From Nitrospirota bacterium (GTDB lineage: Bacteria > Nitrospirota > JACRHL01), in NCBI GenBank assembly GCA_029858285.1, contig JAOUFN010000004.1, positions 91,468 to 155,467 on the forward strand: a stretch of DNA of 64,000 nucleotides. The letters are read 5' to 3'. The position numbers and the translations under genes are program-made. Positions 48,552 to 55,900 of this stretch are shown piece after piece. The notes below the pieces were generated by a model. It had not been told where the DNA came from. It saw nothing but the letters and a program-made list of their open reading frames with translations, and searched no databases. Numbering within the stretch: position 1 is the stretch's first letter; each line of letters starts with the position of its first letter.

Positions 48552-49886
48552 ATGATCCGCGTGCAGGAACTGGTCAAGGCTTACCGCGGCAAGCGGTCGC
48601 CCTCGGTGGACAACGTGTCCTTCGAGGTCGGGGAGGGCGAGATTTTCGCCTTCCTGGGCCCCAATGGTGCGGGCAAGAGCACCACGGCCAAAATCCTCAC
48701 CACTCTGTTGCCCCCCACCGCCGGGTTGGCCGAGGTCGCGGGGTTCGATGTGGTGCGCCAGTCGCGCAAGGTGCGCGAGAACATCGGCTATGTGGCGCAG
48801 AGCACCGGCATCGACTACTTCATGACCGGGCGCGAAAACCTGATGCTCATTGGCCGCCTCTACCACCTGTCGGGGGCCACCCTCACCGGCCGGGTGGAGG
48901 AGATGCTGCGCTATTTCAACCTGACCGAGGTTGCCGACGACGTATGTGCCGGCTATTCCGGCGGCATGCAGCGCAAGCTGGATATCGCCACCGCCCTTCT
49001 GCACCGGCCCAAGGTGCTGTTCCTGGATGAGCCGACCCTGGGTCTGGACGCCCAGAGCCGCATCGACCTGTGGCAGTTCGTCAAGCGCATGAACACTGAC
49101 TTTGGCGTTACCGTGTTCCTTACGACCCACTATCTGGACGAGGCCGACCGGCTGGCGCACCGGGTGGGCATCATCGATCGGGCCAGGTTGCAGGTGGTGG
49201 GCACACCGAGCGAGCTCAAGGACCTGTTGAAGGGCGATTCCATTGCCCTCAACTTTGACGCCGACGGTGCCGAACGCGCCCTGCCCCTGTTGCGGTCCGC
49301 CACCTTCGCCAAGGAGGTGCTGGAAGAAGAGGAAGGCCTGCGGGTGTACGTGGACAACGGCGGCGAAACCATTTCTGATCTGATCCAGTTGCTCTCCGCG
49401 AAGGCCATCAAGATCAAGGCCGTGACCCTGGCCCGCCCCACACTGGACGACGTGTTCATCAAGTTCACCGGTCGCTCCATGGACAAGGTGGAAGAGAAAG
49501 TCAAGCCGTGGTGGGCGCAATGGGCGGGAGACAACTGGGAGCAGATGGAGGCCCAGGGTGATTGGCAGGGCAACCAGTGGATGAACGCCGACGGTTCGCC
49601 CAAGGACGAAAATTCATTCAAGGACTGGCAGCAAACCCAGCAAATTAGCCCGGAAGCCGTCACCGACCCACAAGTCACTGCGGCAGAGCCTGGCACCGAA
49701 AATGAGGCACCCGTGAGCGAGAATCAAGACAGCAAACCGGCCACCCCGACCGACGGCGCCGCCGCACCCGCCCCCAGCACTGGTTGGGCGGGTAACGAGT
49801 GGGTCAATGCCGACGGCACCCCCAAAGACCCGGCGGCCATGGCCAAGTGGGCCAAGGAAATGGGCGCGGGCAAGGGCTCCAAGTAA
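48552..49886 (+). CDS. ABC transporter ATPase with unusual Trp-rich repeat tail
   Basis: A 444-residue protein. Residues 1-310 are a DrrA/CcmA-type ATPase: Walker A GPNGAGKSTT, Q-loop IGYVAQ, signature YSGGMQRK, Walker B VLFLDEPTLG and H-loop TTHYLDEA. The last 130 residues are not part of this family. They contain WQGNQWMNADGSPKD and, after a Pro/Thr/Ala/Glu linker, WAGNEWVNADGTPKD, plus a weaker first copy WAQWAGDNWEQ. Each copy is followed by a short helix with Trp. It is paired with the permease seven bases downstream. The tail could recruit a partner at the cytoplasmic face; this is inference. Confidence 0.93.
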   Translation: MIRVQELVKAYRGKRSPSVDNVSFEVGEGEIFAFLGPNGAGKSTTAKILTTLLPPTAGLAEVAGFDVVRQSRKVRENIGYVAQSTGIDYFMTGRENLMLIGRLYHLSGATLTGRVEEMLRYFNLTEVADDVCAGYSGGMQRKLDIATALLHRPKVLFLDEPTLGLDAQSRIDLWQFVKRMNTDFGVTVFLTTHYLDEADRLAHRVGIIDRARLQVVGTPSELKDLLKGDSIALNFDADGAERALPLLRSATFAKEVLEEEEGLRVYVDNGGETISDLIQLLSAKAIKIKAVTLARPTLDDVFIKFTGRSMDKVEEKVKPWWAQWAGDNWEQMEAQGDWQGNQWMNADGSPKDENSFKDWQQTQQISPEAVTDPQVTAAEPGTENEAPVSENQDSKPATPTDGAAAPAPSTGWAGNEWVNADGTPKDPAAMAKWAKEMGAGKGSK

Positions 49887-49892
49887 TTCACC

Positions 49893-50657
49893 GTGTTTGC
49901 TACCGATACATATCACCTGTTCGCCAAGTACATGAAAATCACCTGGCGGCAGCCCCTGTGGACGCTGTTCGGGTTGGCCCAGCCGCTGATCTGGCTGTTG
50001 ATCTTCAGTGACCTGTTCTCTTCCATGGCCCAGTTGCAGGGCTGGCCGACCACCGACTACGCCACCTTCTTCCTGCCCGGAGTGATGGTGATGACGGTGT
50101 TGTTCGGGTCCGCCTGGGCGGGGGTTAGCCTGTTGCGGGAAATTAATTTCGGGACTGTGGACAAGATGATGGTCACCCCCATTCATCGCGGCTCGGTGCT
50201 GTTCTCCCGCGTGCTGCACTCGGCGGCCACAGTGATGATCCAGTGCCTGGTTCTGCTGGCGGTGGCGTTCTCCATGGGCTTGCATCTGAATCTGAATGCG
50301 GCAGCCCTGCTGGCGGGTTTGGTGGCGGTGTGGACGCTGGGGATCGGCTTTGCCGCCCTGTCCAACGGCATTGCAATCGTGCTGCGACGGGAGGAGCCTC
50401 TGGTGGTGGTGGGCAATTTCCTCACCCTGCCGTTGATGTTTTTTTCCAGCGCCATGATGCCGGTAAAATACATGCCGGAGTGGATTCAGTGGTGTGCCTT
50501 GGTCAATCCGATCAACTACGCGGTGGAAGCGGCGCGCACCATGTTTGTTGGCAGTGCGGATTGGGCATTGTACGGGAAGGGATTTTGTATTGTGTTGGGG
50601 TTCGCTGTGGCCGCCTTTGCGTGGGCCAATTTTACGTTCATGAAGAGCCGCGGTTAG
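49893..50657 (+). CDS. ABC-2 type transporter permease
   Basis: A 254-residue membrane protein with six predicted helices, starting GTG seven bases after the ATPase stop. It has the ABC-2 fold: PLIWLLIFSDLF, FFLPGVMVMTVLFGSAWAGVSLLRE, then GTVDKMMVTPIHRGSVLFSR and a late FFSSAMMPVKYMPEWIQWCALVNPINYAVEAAR. This is close to DrrB/NodJ-type exporters. With the ATPase it forms an exporter of unknown substrate (drug, polysaccharide or lipid). Confidence 0.93.
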   Translation: MFATDTYHLFAKYMKITWRQPLWTLFGLAQPLIWLLIFSDLFSSMAQLQGWPTTDYATFFLPGVMVMTVLFGSAWAGVSLLREINFGTVDKMMVTPIHRGSVLFSRVLHSAATVMIQCLVLLAVAFSMGLHLNLNAAALLAGLVAVWTLGIGFAALSNGIAIVLRREEPLVVVGNFLTLPLMFFSSAMMPVKYMPEWIQWCALVNPINYAVEAARTMFVGSADWALYGKGFCIVLGFAVAAFAWANFTFMKSRG

Positions 50658-50742
50658 TAGCGCGGCGCGTGTTTTTTGTAGCTCGGGCGGTCAGCGGCGA
50701 ATGCAGTCGGTGCCCCCGGAACGAGAAAAGGAGCGCAGTCGG

Positions 50743-51435
50743 ATGATCACCGTTAAGTTGTTCGCTGTTCTGAAGAAGTTGGCTGGTACGGACGAGATCA
50801 CCATGGCGGTTCCCGCCGGTGGCACCGTGAAGGACGTGATTGCCGAACTGTCGGCCAAATATCCGGAGGTGGGCAAGCTCATCTCCCAGCGCAAGGTGAT
50901 GCTGTCCATCAACCAGGAGGCCGCCGAGGACCAGATGAAGGTCAAGTCCGGCGACGAGCTGGCGGTGCTGCCGCCCTTCGCTGGCGGTGCCGAGGTGACT
51001 GCCGCCGAGGTGGATCAACTGGTGCGGGTGCAGGAAGGCCCCTTCGACGTCAACGCCGAGATTGAACTGGTCAAGCGCACCAGTAAAGGCATCGGCGCCG
51101 TGGTCACCTTTTTGGGCATTGGCCGCGACCATTCCAAGGGCAAGGACATCGAAGGTTTGACCTTCGAGTACTACGCGGGCATGGCGGAAAAGCGCCTGAA
51201 GCAGATCCGCGAGCAGGCCATCCGCGACTTCAACCTGATCGAGTGCGGCATTGTGCACCGCTTTGGCGACATCGCACTGGGTGAGGACATCGTGCTCATC
51301 AACGCGGCCTCGTCGCACCGTCCGGAGGCCTTCGAGGCCTGCCGCTGGTGCATCGATGAACTGAAACGCATCACCCCCATCTGGAAGAAGGAATTCACTC
51401 CGGAAGGGGAGGTGTGGGTGGAAGAGCACCCCTAA
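50743..51435 (+). CDS. MoaD-MoaE fusion (molybdopterin synthase)
   Basis: A 230-residue fusion. Residues 1-82 are MoaD, the sulfur carrier, ending PPFAGG with Gly81-Gly82. Residues 83-230 are MoaE, with VVTFLGIGRDHSKG, GLTFEYYAGMAEKRLKQI, GIVHRFGDIALGED and the active-site Arg/Lys region SSHRPEAFEACRWCIDELKRITPIWKKE. Molybdopterin synthase needs the MoaD Gly-Gly as a free thiocarboxylated C-terminus, so a cut after Gly82 is required, as for the MoaX fusion of Mycobacterium. ATG 50743 follows GGAG; an ATG at 50701 gives a less likely 14-residue extension. Confidence 0.95.
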   Translation: MITVKLFAVLKKLAGTDEITMAVPAGGTVKDVIAELSAKYPEVGKLISQRKVMLSINQEAAEDQMKVKSGDELAVLPPFAGGAEVTAAEVDQLVRVQEGPFDVNAEIELVKRTSKGIGAVVTFLGIGRDHSKGKDIEGLTFEYYAGMAEKRLKQIREQAIRDFNLIECGIVHRFGDIALGEDIVLINAASSHRPEAFEACRWCIDELKRITPIWKKEFTPEGEVWVEEHP

Positions 51436-51466
51436 CCGCCGTCGCCCCACAAAGGGGTATGGGTGA

Positions 51467-51487
51467 CACCGGAGCAGGGCTCCGGTG
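51467..51487 (+). repeat. Perfect 9-base hairpin between moaDE and fmdE-like gene
   Basis: CACCGGAGC (51467-51475), loop AGG, GCTCCGGTG (51479-51487). No T-run follows, so it is not a classical terminator. Confidence 0.6.
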
Positions 51488-51557
51488 CCGGACGGTGACC
51501 CGAGTGACCCATCACGGCCTCTCCCCCGGGGGGCCGGATAACATAGAGTGAACGCAG

Positions 51558-52181
51558 ATGATGAACAAGTTCGAGCGGGCGGAACTGGATCACGTACTCG
51601 ACAAGGCCTTTGCCTTCCACGGCAAGCCGTGTGGCGGCACCGTGATCGGCGTGCGCATGGCCATGCTGGGCCTGAAGCTGATCGGCATCAGCGATCCCAA
51701 GGGGACGCAGCGCAAGGACATTATGGCGGTGGCCGAAAACGACCGCTGCTCGGTGGATGCCATTCAGCACGTCACCGGCTGCCGGGTTTCGGCCCGCGCC
51801 CTGAAGCTGAAGGACTACGGCAAGGTGGCCGCCACCTTCGTGAACCTGAAGACCGGCAAGGCGGTGCGCATCGTGTGCCCCGAGGAGACCCGGGAGCTGG
51901 TCGAGAAATACAAACCGGCCGAGGGTGAAAAGAAAGAGCGCACCATCGAGGGCTACAAGAGCATCCCTTTGAGTGAACTGTTCTATGCCCAGGAGGTGAA
52001 GGTCGAATTTGACGAGAACGATCTGCCCGGCCACGCCAAGGTGCGCCTCAAGTGTGACCAGTGCGGCGAGTGGGTGTCCGACCACCGCGAGCAGGAGACG
52101 CAGGGTAAGAACCTGTGTATCCACTGTGCGCAGGGCGGGTATTACGAGATCGTGAAGAACCGGATTCCGGTGCCGGCCTAG
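51558..52181 (+). CDS. FmdE-family protein with C-terminal zinc-ribbon
   Basis: A 207-residue protein. The N-terminal domain matches the FmdE (formylmethanofuran dehydrogenase subunit E-like) family: FHGKPCGGTVIGVRMAMLGL, AENDRCSVDAIQHVTGCR and LKDYGKVAATFVN, with the conserved Cys and His. The C-terminus carries CDQCGEW and CIHCAQGGYYE, a four-Cys zinc ribbon. FmdE proteins are frequent next to molybdenum or tungsten enzyme genes; here it follows moaDE. Its exact role is not known. Confidence 0.88.
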   Translation: MMNKFERAELDHVLDKAFAFHGKPCGGTVIGVRMAMLGLKLIGISDPKGTQRKDIMAVAENDRCSVDAIQHVTGCRVSARALKLKDYGKVAATFVNLKTGKAVRIVCPEETRELVEKYKPAEGEKKERTIEGYKSIPLSELFYAQEVKVEFDENDLPGHAKVRLKCDQCGEWVSDHREQETQGKNLCIHCAQGGYYEIVKNRIPVPA

Positions 52182-52188
52182 GGCACCC

Positions 52189-52836
52189 GTGCGGGAAAAG
52201 GAGCGCAATACGACCTTGCTGATGGTGCGCCACGGGGAACCGGATTACCCGGAAACCCGTATTTATGCGCGTACCGACGATCCGGGTCTGACCCCACGCG
52301 GCCGCGAGCAGGCCATGGCCCTGGCCGAGTGGGTGCGCAACGAGAAAATCGACGGTCTGTACGTCAGTCCCACCCGGCGCACCCGCGAAACCATGCTGCC
52401 GGTGGAAGCCGCTCTGGGCCGCAAGGCCGAGGTGGACGGGCGTCTGGAGGAACGTTTTTTCGGGGTATGGGAAGGGCTGGATTTCGACGCCATCCGCGAC
52501 CGCTACCCGCAGGAGTTTCAGGCCTGGAAGACCGATCCCATGGGCTTTGCCCCGGAAGGCGGGGAGACCATTGCGGACCTGGGCCGCCGGGTGGACCTGG
52601 CCCTGGAGGAGATCCGCCAGCGCCACCCGGGTGGCACGTGTCTGGTGGTTTCCCATGTGGGCACCATCCGGACCGCGTTGTGTGAGGCGCTGAAGACCCC
52701 TCTTGAGGAGTACCGGCGCTTCCACATCACCCCCGGCTCGGTGGCCCGCGTGGACTACGGTCGGCGGCAGGCCAACCTCATGTTTCTGGGTTTTGTGCCC
52801 GGCACACGGAGCGGCTGGGGCGGAGGTGAGGCGTAG
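52189..52836 (+). CDS. Histidine phosphatase (phosphoglycerate mutase-like)
   Basis: A 215-residue protein starting GTG seven bases after the fmdE-like stop. The catalytic His is in LLMVRHGEPD, the second Arg in YVSPTRRTRETM, the acidic residue in ERFFGVWEG and the second His in LVVSHVGTIRTAL. Relatives include CobC/alpha-ribazole phosphatase and broad-specificity phosphatases. No cobalamin gene is visible, so a general label is used. Confidence 0.9.
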   Translation: MREKERNTTLLMVRHGEPDYPETRIYARTDDPGLTPRGREQAMALAEWVRNEKIDGLYVSPTRRTRETMLPVEAALGRKAEVDGRLEERFFGVWEGLDFDAIRDRYPQEFQAWKTDPMGFAPEGGETIADLGRRVDLALEEIRQRHPGGTCLVVSHVGTIRTALCEALKTPLEEYRRFHITPGSVARVDYGRRQANLMFLGFVPGTRSGWGGGEA

Positions 52837-53062
52837 GCAGGAAGCCGGAAGGCGGCCGGACCGGGTATCCCGAGCCGACGCCGAGGTTGCAGAAAAACCG
52901 AGCGGAAGCGAGGTTGGGGACGTGATGTTGGGGGAGAGACATATTGGATTCGGAGTTTCCCGGATGGTCCGGGCGCTCCAGAAAAGGTGCTGTCCCACGC
53001 CCCCCCAGGCGCGGCGACACACGACGAATCACTGGTTGACCAAACTGGATGGAGATTGACAC

Positions 53063-53386
53063 ATGTGCGACACCACCGGAAATCACAGCCATAAGCACGG
53101 CGTGCGGACCTCGCAGGAGAAGGCCTATGGCGACCTGCGCGGCGACATCGCGATCCAGATGGATCTGCTTACCAAGGTGGAAGCCCAACTCGCCGTGATC
53201 GGCGCCGAGGACTTCCCCATGGTGGGTGCCATCGTGCACACCCTGGAGCATCTCAAGGGTGACCTGAAGAAGAACATTGCCGAACTGATCCAGTTGATGA
53301 ACGCGCTGGATGCCGAGCAGGCCGCGTACTTCAGCGGCGACCACGACCACGATCACGACCACGATCACGCCGCGCACGCGCACTGA
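53063..53386 (+). CDS. Small protein with C-terminal His/Asp metal-binding tail
   Basis: A 107-residue protein with no signal peptide. The N-terminus is NHSHKHG, the middle is helical (LLTKVEAQLAVIG, HTLEHLKGDLKKNIAELIQLMNAL) and the tail is GDHDHDHDHDHAAHAH. Both ends are rich in His, suggesting Ni, Co, Zn or Cu binding or storage. I do not recognise the family. It stands between the molybdopterin block and the methyltransferase. The 226-base gap before it (52837-53062) shows no clear promoter. Confidence 0.75.
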   Translation: MCDTTGNHSHKHGVRTSQEKAYGDLRGDIAIQMDLLTKVEAQLAVIGAEDFPMVGAIVHTLEHLKGDLKKNIAELIQLMNALDAEQAAYFSGDHDHDHDHDHAAHAH

Positions 53387-53458
53387 TCGTCCGTCAGGGT
53401 TACGGAATGACCGGATGTATTGTGCGTGTTGCGTGCAGTACAACCGGGCCGGGTGAGG

Positions 53459-53502
53459 TCAAAGCGCGCCGGGGAGGAATTTTTATCCCCGGTGCGCTTT
53501 GA
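53459..53502. repeat. Large inverted repeat, 16-base arms
   Basis: TCAAAGCGCGCCGGGG (53459-53474) and CCCCGGTGCGCTTTGA (53487-53502) pair in 15 of 16 positions plus one G-T, around a 12-base AT-rich loop AGGAATTTTTAT. No T-run follows on either strand, so a plain terminator is not evident. Confidence 0.85.
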
Positions 53503-53613
53503 CGCAGCCCCTCGAAAAAAATTACCCTACCCCACCGGACCCACAAGGCCAGTCCGTCGGTTTCCCCTTTTTTCCGGGCGATTCCGTACCGATACTGGCT
53601 GGCGTTGGACTGG

Positions 53614-53635
53614 TTTCCGGACTGATTTTCCGGAC
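53614..53635. promoter_or_regulatory. Direct repeat of palindromic TCCGGA, possible operator
   Basis: TTTCCGGAC occurs at 53614-53622 and 53627-53635, so two TCCGGA palindromes are 13 bases apart, about 100 bases before the methyltransferase start. Confidence 0.35.
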
Positions 53636-53736
53636 CAAATCGGGGGGGAAGGGCACGTTTTGTGTGACCTGTTCGCGGGGGAGTCCCTGCGGGTCCGTTT
53701 GTGTGAAAACCGTCTTGTCGGAAGGAGTAGGAAAGG

Positions 53737-54744
53737 ATGGCAACATATTCCGGTGAAGCCAACCCCATGCGGGTGATGGAACTCGCCAGCGCATACTGGG
53801 ACTCGCGGGTGATCCACGCCGCGCACGCCCTGAACGTTTTCACGCTGGTGGACGACACGCCGCTCACGGCGGCCGAACTCGCCTCCAAGACGGGTGCCAG
53901 TGAGCGCGGTCTGGAACTGCTGCTCATCGGCTGCTGTTCTCTGGGATTGCTGTATCGCGATGCCCGCGACCGTTACCGTAACACGCCGCTGGCCGATACC
54001 CACCTGGTGCAGGGGCGTCCCCGCTACCAGGGCGGTATCGTCAAAATGTTCGACGAGTGGTACGGTCCGTGGAGCGGACTGGAGCAGGCGGTGCGCAAGG
54101 GCGCGCCGGTGGTCGAGAAGCAGCACGACCACGGTCCCGAGGCCACCAAGGCCTACATCTACGGCATGCACTGGCGTGGTGTGGCCCAGGCGCAACTGCT
54201 GTCCCGGGTGATTGACGGAACTGGTCGCAAGCGCATGCTGGACATTGCCGGTGGCCCCGGTACCTTCACCCTGCACATGTGCCTGGAGAACGATGCCCTC
54301 AGCGGAACCGTGCTGGACCTGCCCCAGACACTGGAAGTCACCAAGGAGATCATCGGCATCTACCAGATGACCGGTCGTGTTACCACCCAGGTGGGCAACT
54401 ACATCGACGACAAATCGTTCGGCTCCAACTACGACATCGCCCTGATGAGCTCCATGCTCAACCAGGAGTCACCCGCGACCCTCAAGTCGATCCTCACCAA
54501 GGCCAAGGACGCGCTCAACCCTGGTGGCCTGATGATCGTCCAGGAGCAGTTGCTTGATGACGACAAGAACGGTCCACGCCTGCCAGCGGTGATCGGCCTC
54601 AACCAGTTGATCCACACCCCGGGCGGTCAGAGTTACTGCGGGGCCGAGATCAAGGAGTTCATGGAAGAAGTGGGCTTCAACAAGGTGCATTATGTGACCC
54701 TGCCCGAGGAGAGCCCCTTCGTGGTGATCCTGGGCACCAAGTAG
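53737..54744 (+). CDS. SAM-dependent O-methyltransferase (Methyltransf_2-like)
   Basis: A 335-residue methyltransferase. The N-terminal winged-helix domain (IHAAHALNVFTLVDDTPLTAAELASKTGAS) is typical of dimeric small-molecule O-methyltransferases. The SAM site is KRMLDIAGGPGTFTLHM, then TVLDLPQTLEVTKEI and DIALMSSMLNQES. Relatives methylate phenolics, ubiquinone-like or tetrapyrrole precursors; no more precise substrate can be read. AAGGAG is nearby upstream of ATG 53737. It ends with a strong terminator, so it is transcribed alone. Confidence 0.9.
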   Translation: MATYSGEANPMRVMELASAYWDSRVIHAAHALNVFTLVDDTPLTAAELASKTGASERGLELLLIGCCSLGLLYRDARDRYRNTPLADTHLVQGRPRYQGGIVKMFDEWYGPWSGLEQAVRKGAPVVEKQHDHGPEATKAYIYGMHWRGVAQAQLLSRVIDGTGRKRMLDIAGGPGTFTLHMCLENDALSGTVLDLPQTLEVTKEIIGIYQMTGRVTTQVGNYIDDKSFGSNYDIALMSSMLNQESPATLKSILTKAKDALNPGGLMIVQEQLLDDDKNGPRLPAVIGLNQLIHTPGGQSYCGAEIKEFMEEVGFNKVHYVTLPEESPFVVILGTK

Positions 54745-54755
54745 GTCACCTGCAC

Positions 54756-54799
54756 GGCCCGTACGGTGGATTTACTGCCCCGTACGGGCCGGTTTTTTT
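54756..54799 (+). terminator. Intrinsic terminator of the methyltransferase gene
   Basis: GGCCCGTACGG (54756-54766) pairs perfectly with CCGTACGGGCC (54780-54790), followed by a T-run (54793-54799), 12 bases after the stop. Confidence 0.92.
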
Positions 54800-54830
54800 C
54801 AATCGTCACGATACAAGGAGGGGATCAATC

Positions 54831-55634
54831 GTGTTCAACCGGAAATGGCAGGGGGTGGTACTGGCCCTGGCGGCTCTGTGGCTGACCTCATCGGCAGCGG
54901 TGGCAGCCGACCTGACGGGCGAGGACGTGGTGCGCAAGTCACAGAGCCTGTACCAAGGCAAGGATCAGCGCTCCACCGTGACGCTGGAATTGATCAACGC
55001 CGATGGCAGCAGCCGCAAGATCATCACCAAGCGTCTGTGGATGGATGCCGGTGGTCGCGACGGGTACACTGCCAAGACCATTTTTTTCACCACCTTCCCC
55101 CCGGATTCAAAGGGGGTGGGCTTCCTGATCTGGGACACTGCGGATCCCAAGAAAAAAGACGAGTTGTGGCTCTATCTGCCCAGCCTGCGCCAGGTGCGCC
55201 GGGTGAACCAGCGTGACCAGAACGAGGCCTTCATGGGCTCCGACCTGACTTTCGCCGACATGGGACAGCGCCTGATCCAGGAGGACACCCACACCCTGGT
55301 GGGCGAGGAGACCATTGACGGCAAAGGCTACTACGTGGTGGAGAGCGTGCCGGTGACCGAGTCCATCTACGGCAAGAAGAAACTGTGGATATCCAAGGAC
55401 GATTTCACCACGCTCAAAATTGAGTACTACGACACCAAGCTCGACCTGCTCAAGACCCAGGATATCAAGTGGTTGCGGGACGGCAAGTTGCGCGTGTACG
55501 AGCAACTCGACGTGCATAACGTGCAGACCAACCACCGCACGGTGTACGCCATTTCGGAACGCGAAACAGACGTGGGCCTGAAAGATGGTGACTTTTCGGA
55601 GCGGACCCTCAAGCTGGGCTACCGCGGCCGCTAG
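54831..55634 (+). CDS. Outer-membrane lipoprotein-sorting (LolA-like) protein
   Basis: A 267-residue exported protein. The GTG start lies eight bases after AAGGAGGGG. The signal peptide (VLALAALWLTSSAAVAAD) is followed by a LolA-like half-barrel of the outer-membrane lipoprotein-sorting family: SLYQGKDQRSTVTLELIN, FLIWDTADPKKKDELWLYLP, LRQVRRV, EAFMGSDLTFADM and DFTTLKIEYYD. It is longer than LolA and has no lipobox. Such proteins occur beside MMPL/RND transporters and DUF1302 outer-membrane proteins, as here, where they probably shuttle a lipid across the periplasm. Confidence 0.9.
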   Translation: MFNRKWQGVVLALAALWLTSSAAVAADLTGEDVVRKSQSLYQGKDQRSTVTLELINADGSSRKIITKRLWMDAGGRDGYTAKTIFFTTFPPDSKGVGFLIWDTADPKKKDELWLYLPSLRQVRRVNQRDQNEAFMGSDLTFADMGQRLIQEDTHTLVGEETIDGKGYYVVESVPVTESIYGKKKLWISKDDFTTLKIEYYDTKLDLLKTQDIKWLRDGKLRVYEQLDVHNVQTNHRTVYAISERETDVGLKDGDFSERTLKLGYRGR

Positions 55635-55774
55635 CCCACCCACTGTCGGCTATCCAGGACCTGCGGGTGCGCGCGCTCGGGATTAATATCCGTGGCGGCG
55701 TGGCCGCTTCCGGAAAACGGCTGGTGGTATGCCTCGGGGTATGCCCGGTATCGGTCCCGGACGTTTCCATCGGG

Positions 55775-55806
55775 CGCCCCGCCGGAATTGCATATCCGGC
55801 GGGGCG
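55775..55806 (+). repeat. Perfect 12-base hairpin between LolA-like and DUF1302-like genes
   Basis: CGCCCCGCCGGA (55775-55786) and TCCGGCGGGGCG (55795-55806) around an 8-base loop, with only a weak T-rich tail. It may attenuate transcription into the downstream genes. Its position argues that the DUF1302-like start lies after it. Confidence 0.6.
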
Positions 55807-55900
55807 TCTGTCATTTGCGGGCAACCCGTGGCCGGGTCCGGGGCTTCTCCGCCGCCTCTGTCATGACCTGCCGAACGGGCTCCTCCGGACCCTCTCCCGA

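Larger units (their letters stand above)
53387..53736 (+). other. Intergenic region with large inverted repeat and twin TCCGGA sites
   Basis: There is no gene in this 350-base stretch. It has a strong hairpin (53459-53502), an A-run after it, and two copies of TTTCCGGAC (53614-53635). Both are listed separately. Confidence 0.6.

Noticed and set aside
53063..53386. HDHDHD tail as sign of a cobalt or nickel transporter
   Set aside because: The protein has no membrane segments; only metal binding is suggested.
55667..55900. N-terminal extension of the DUF1302-like protein
   Set aside because: It contains the 12-base hairpin, has no signal-like sequence, and a proper signal peptide begins just after 55901.
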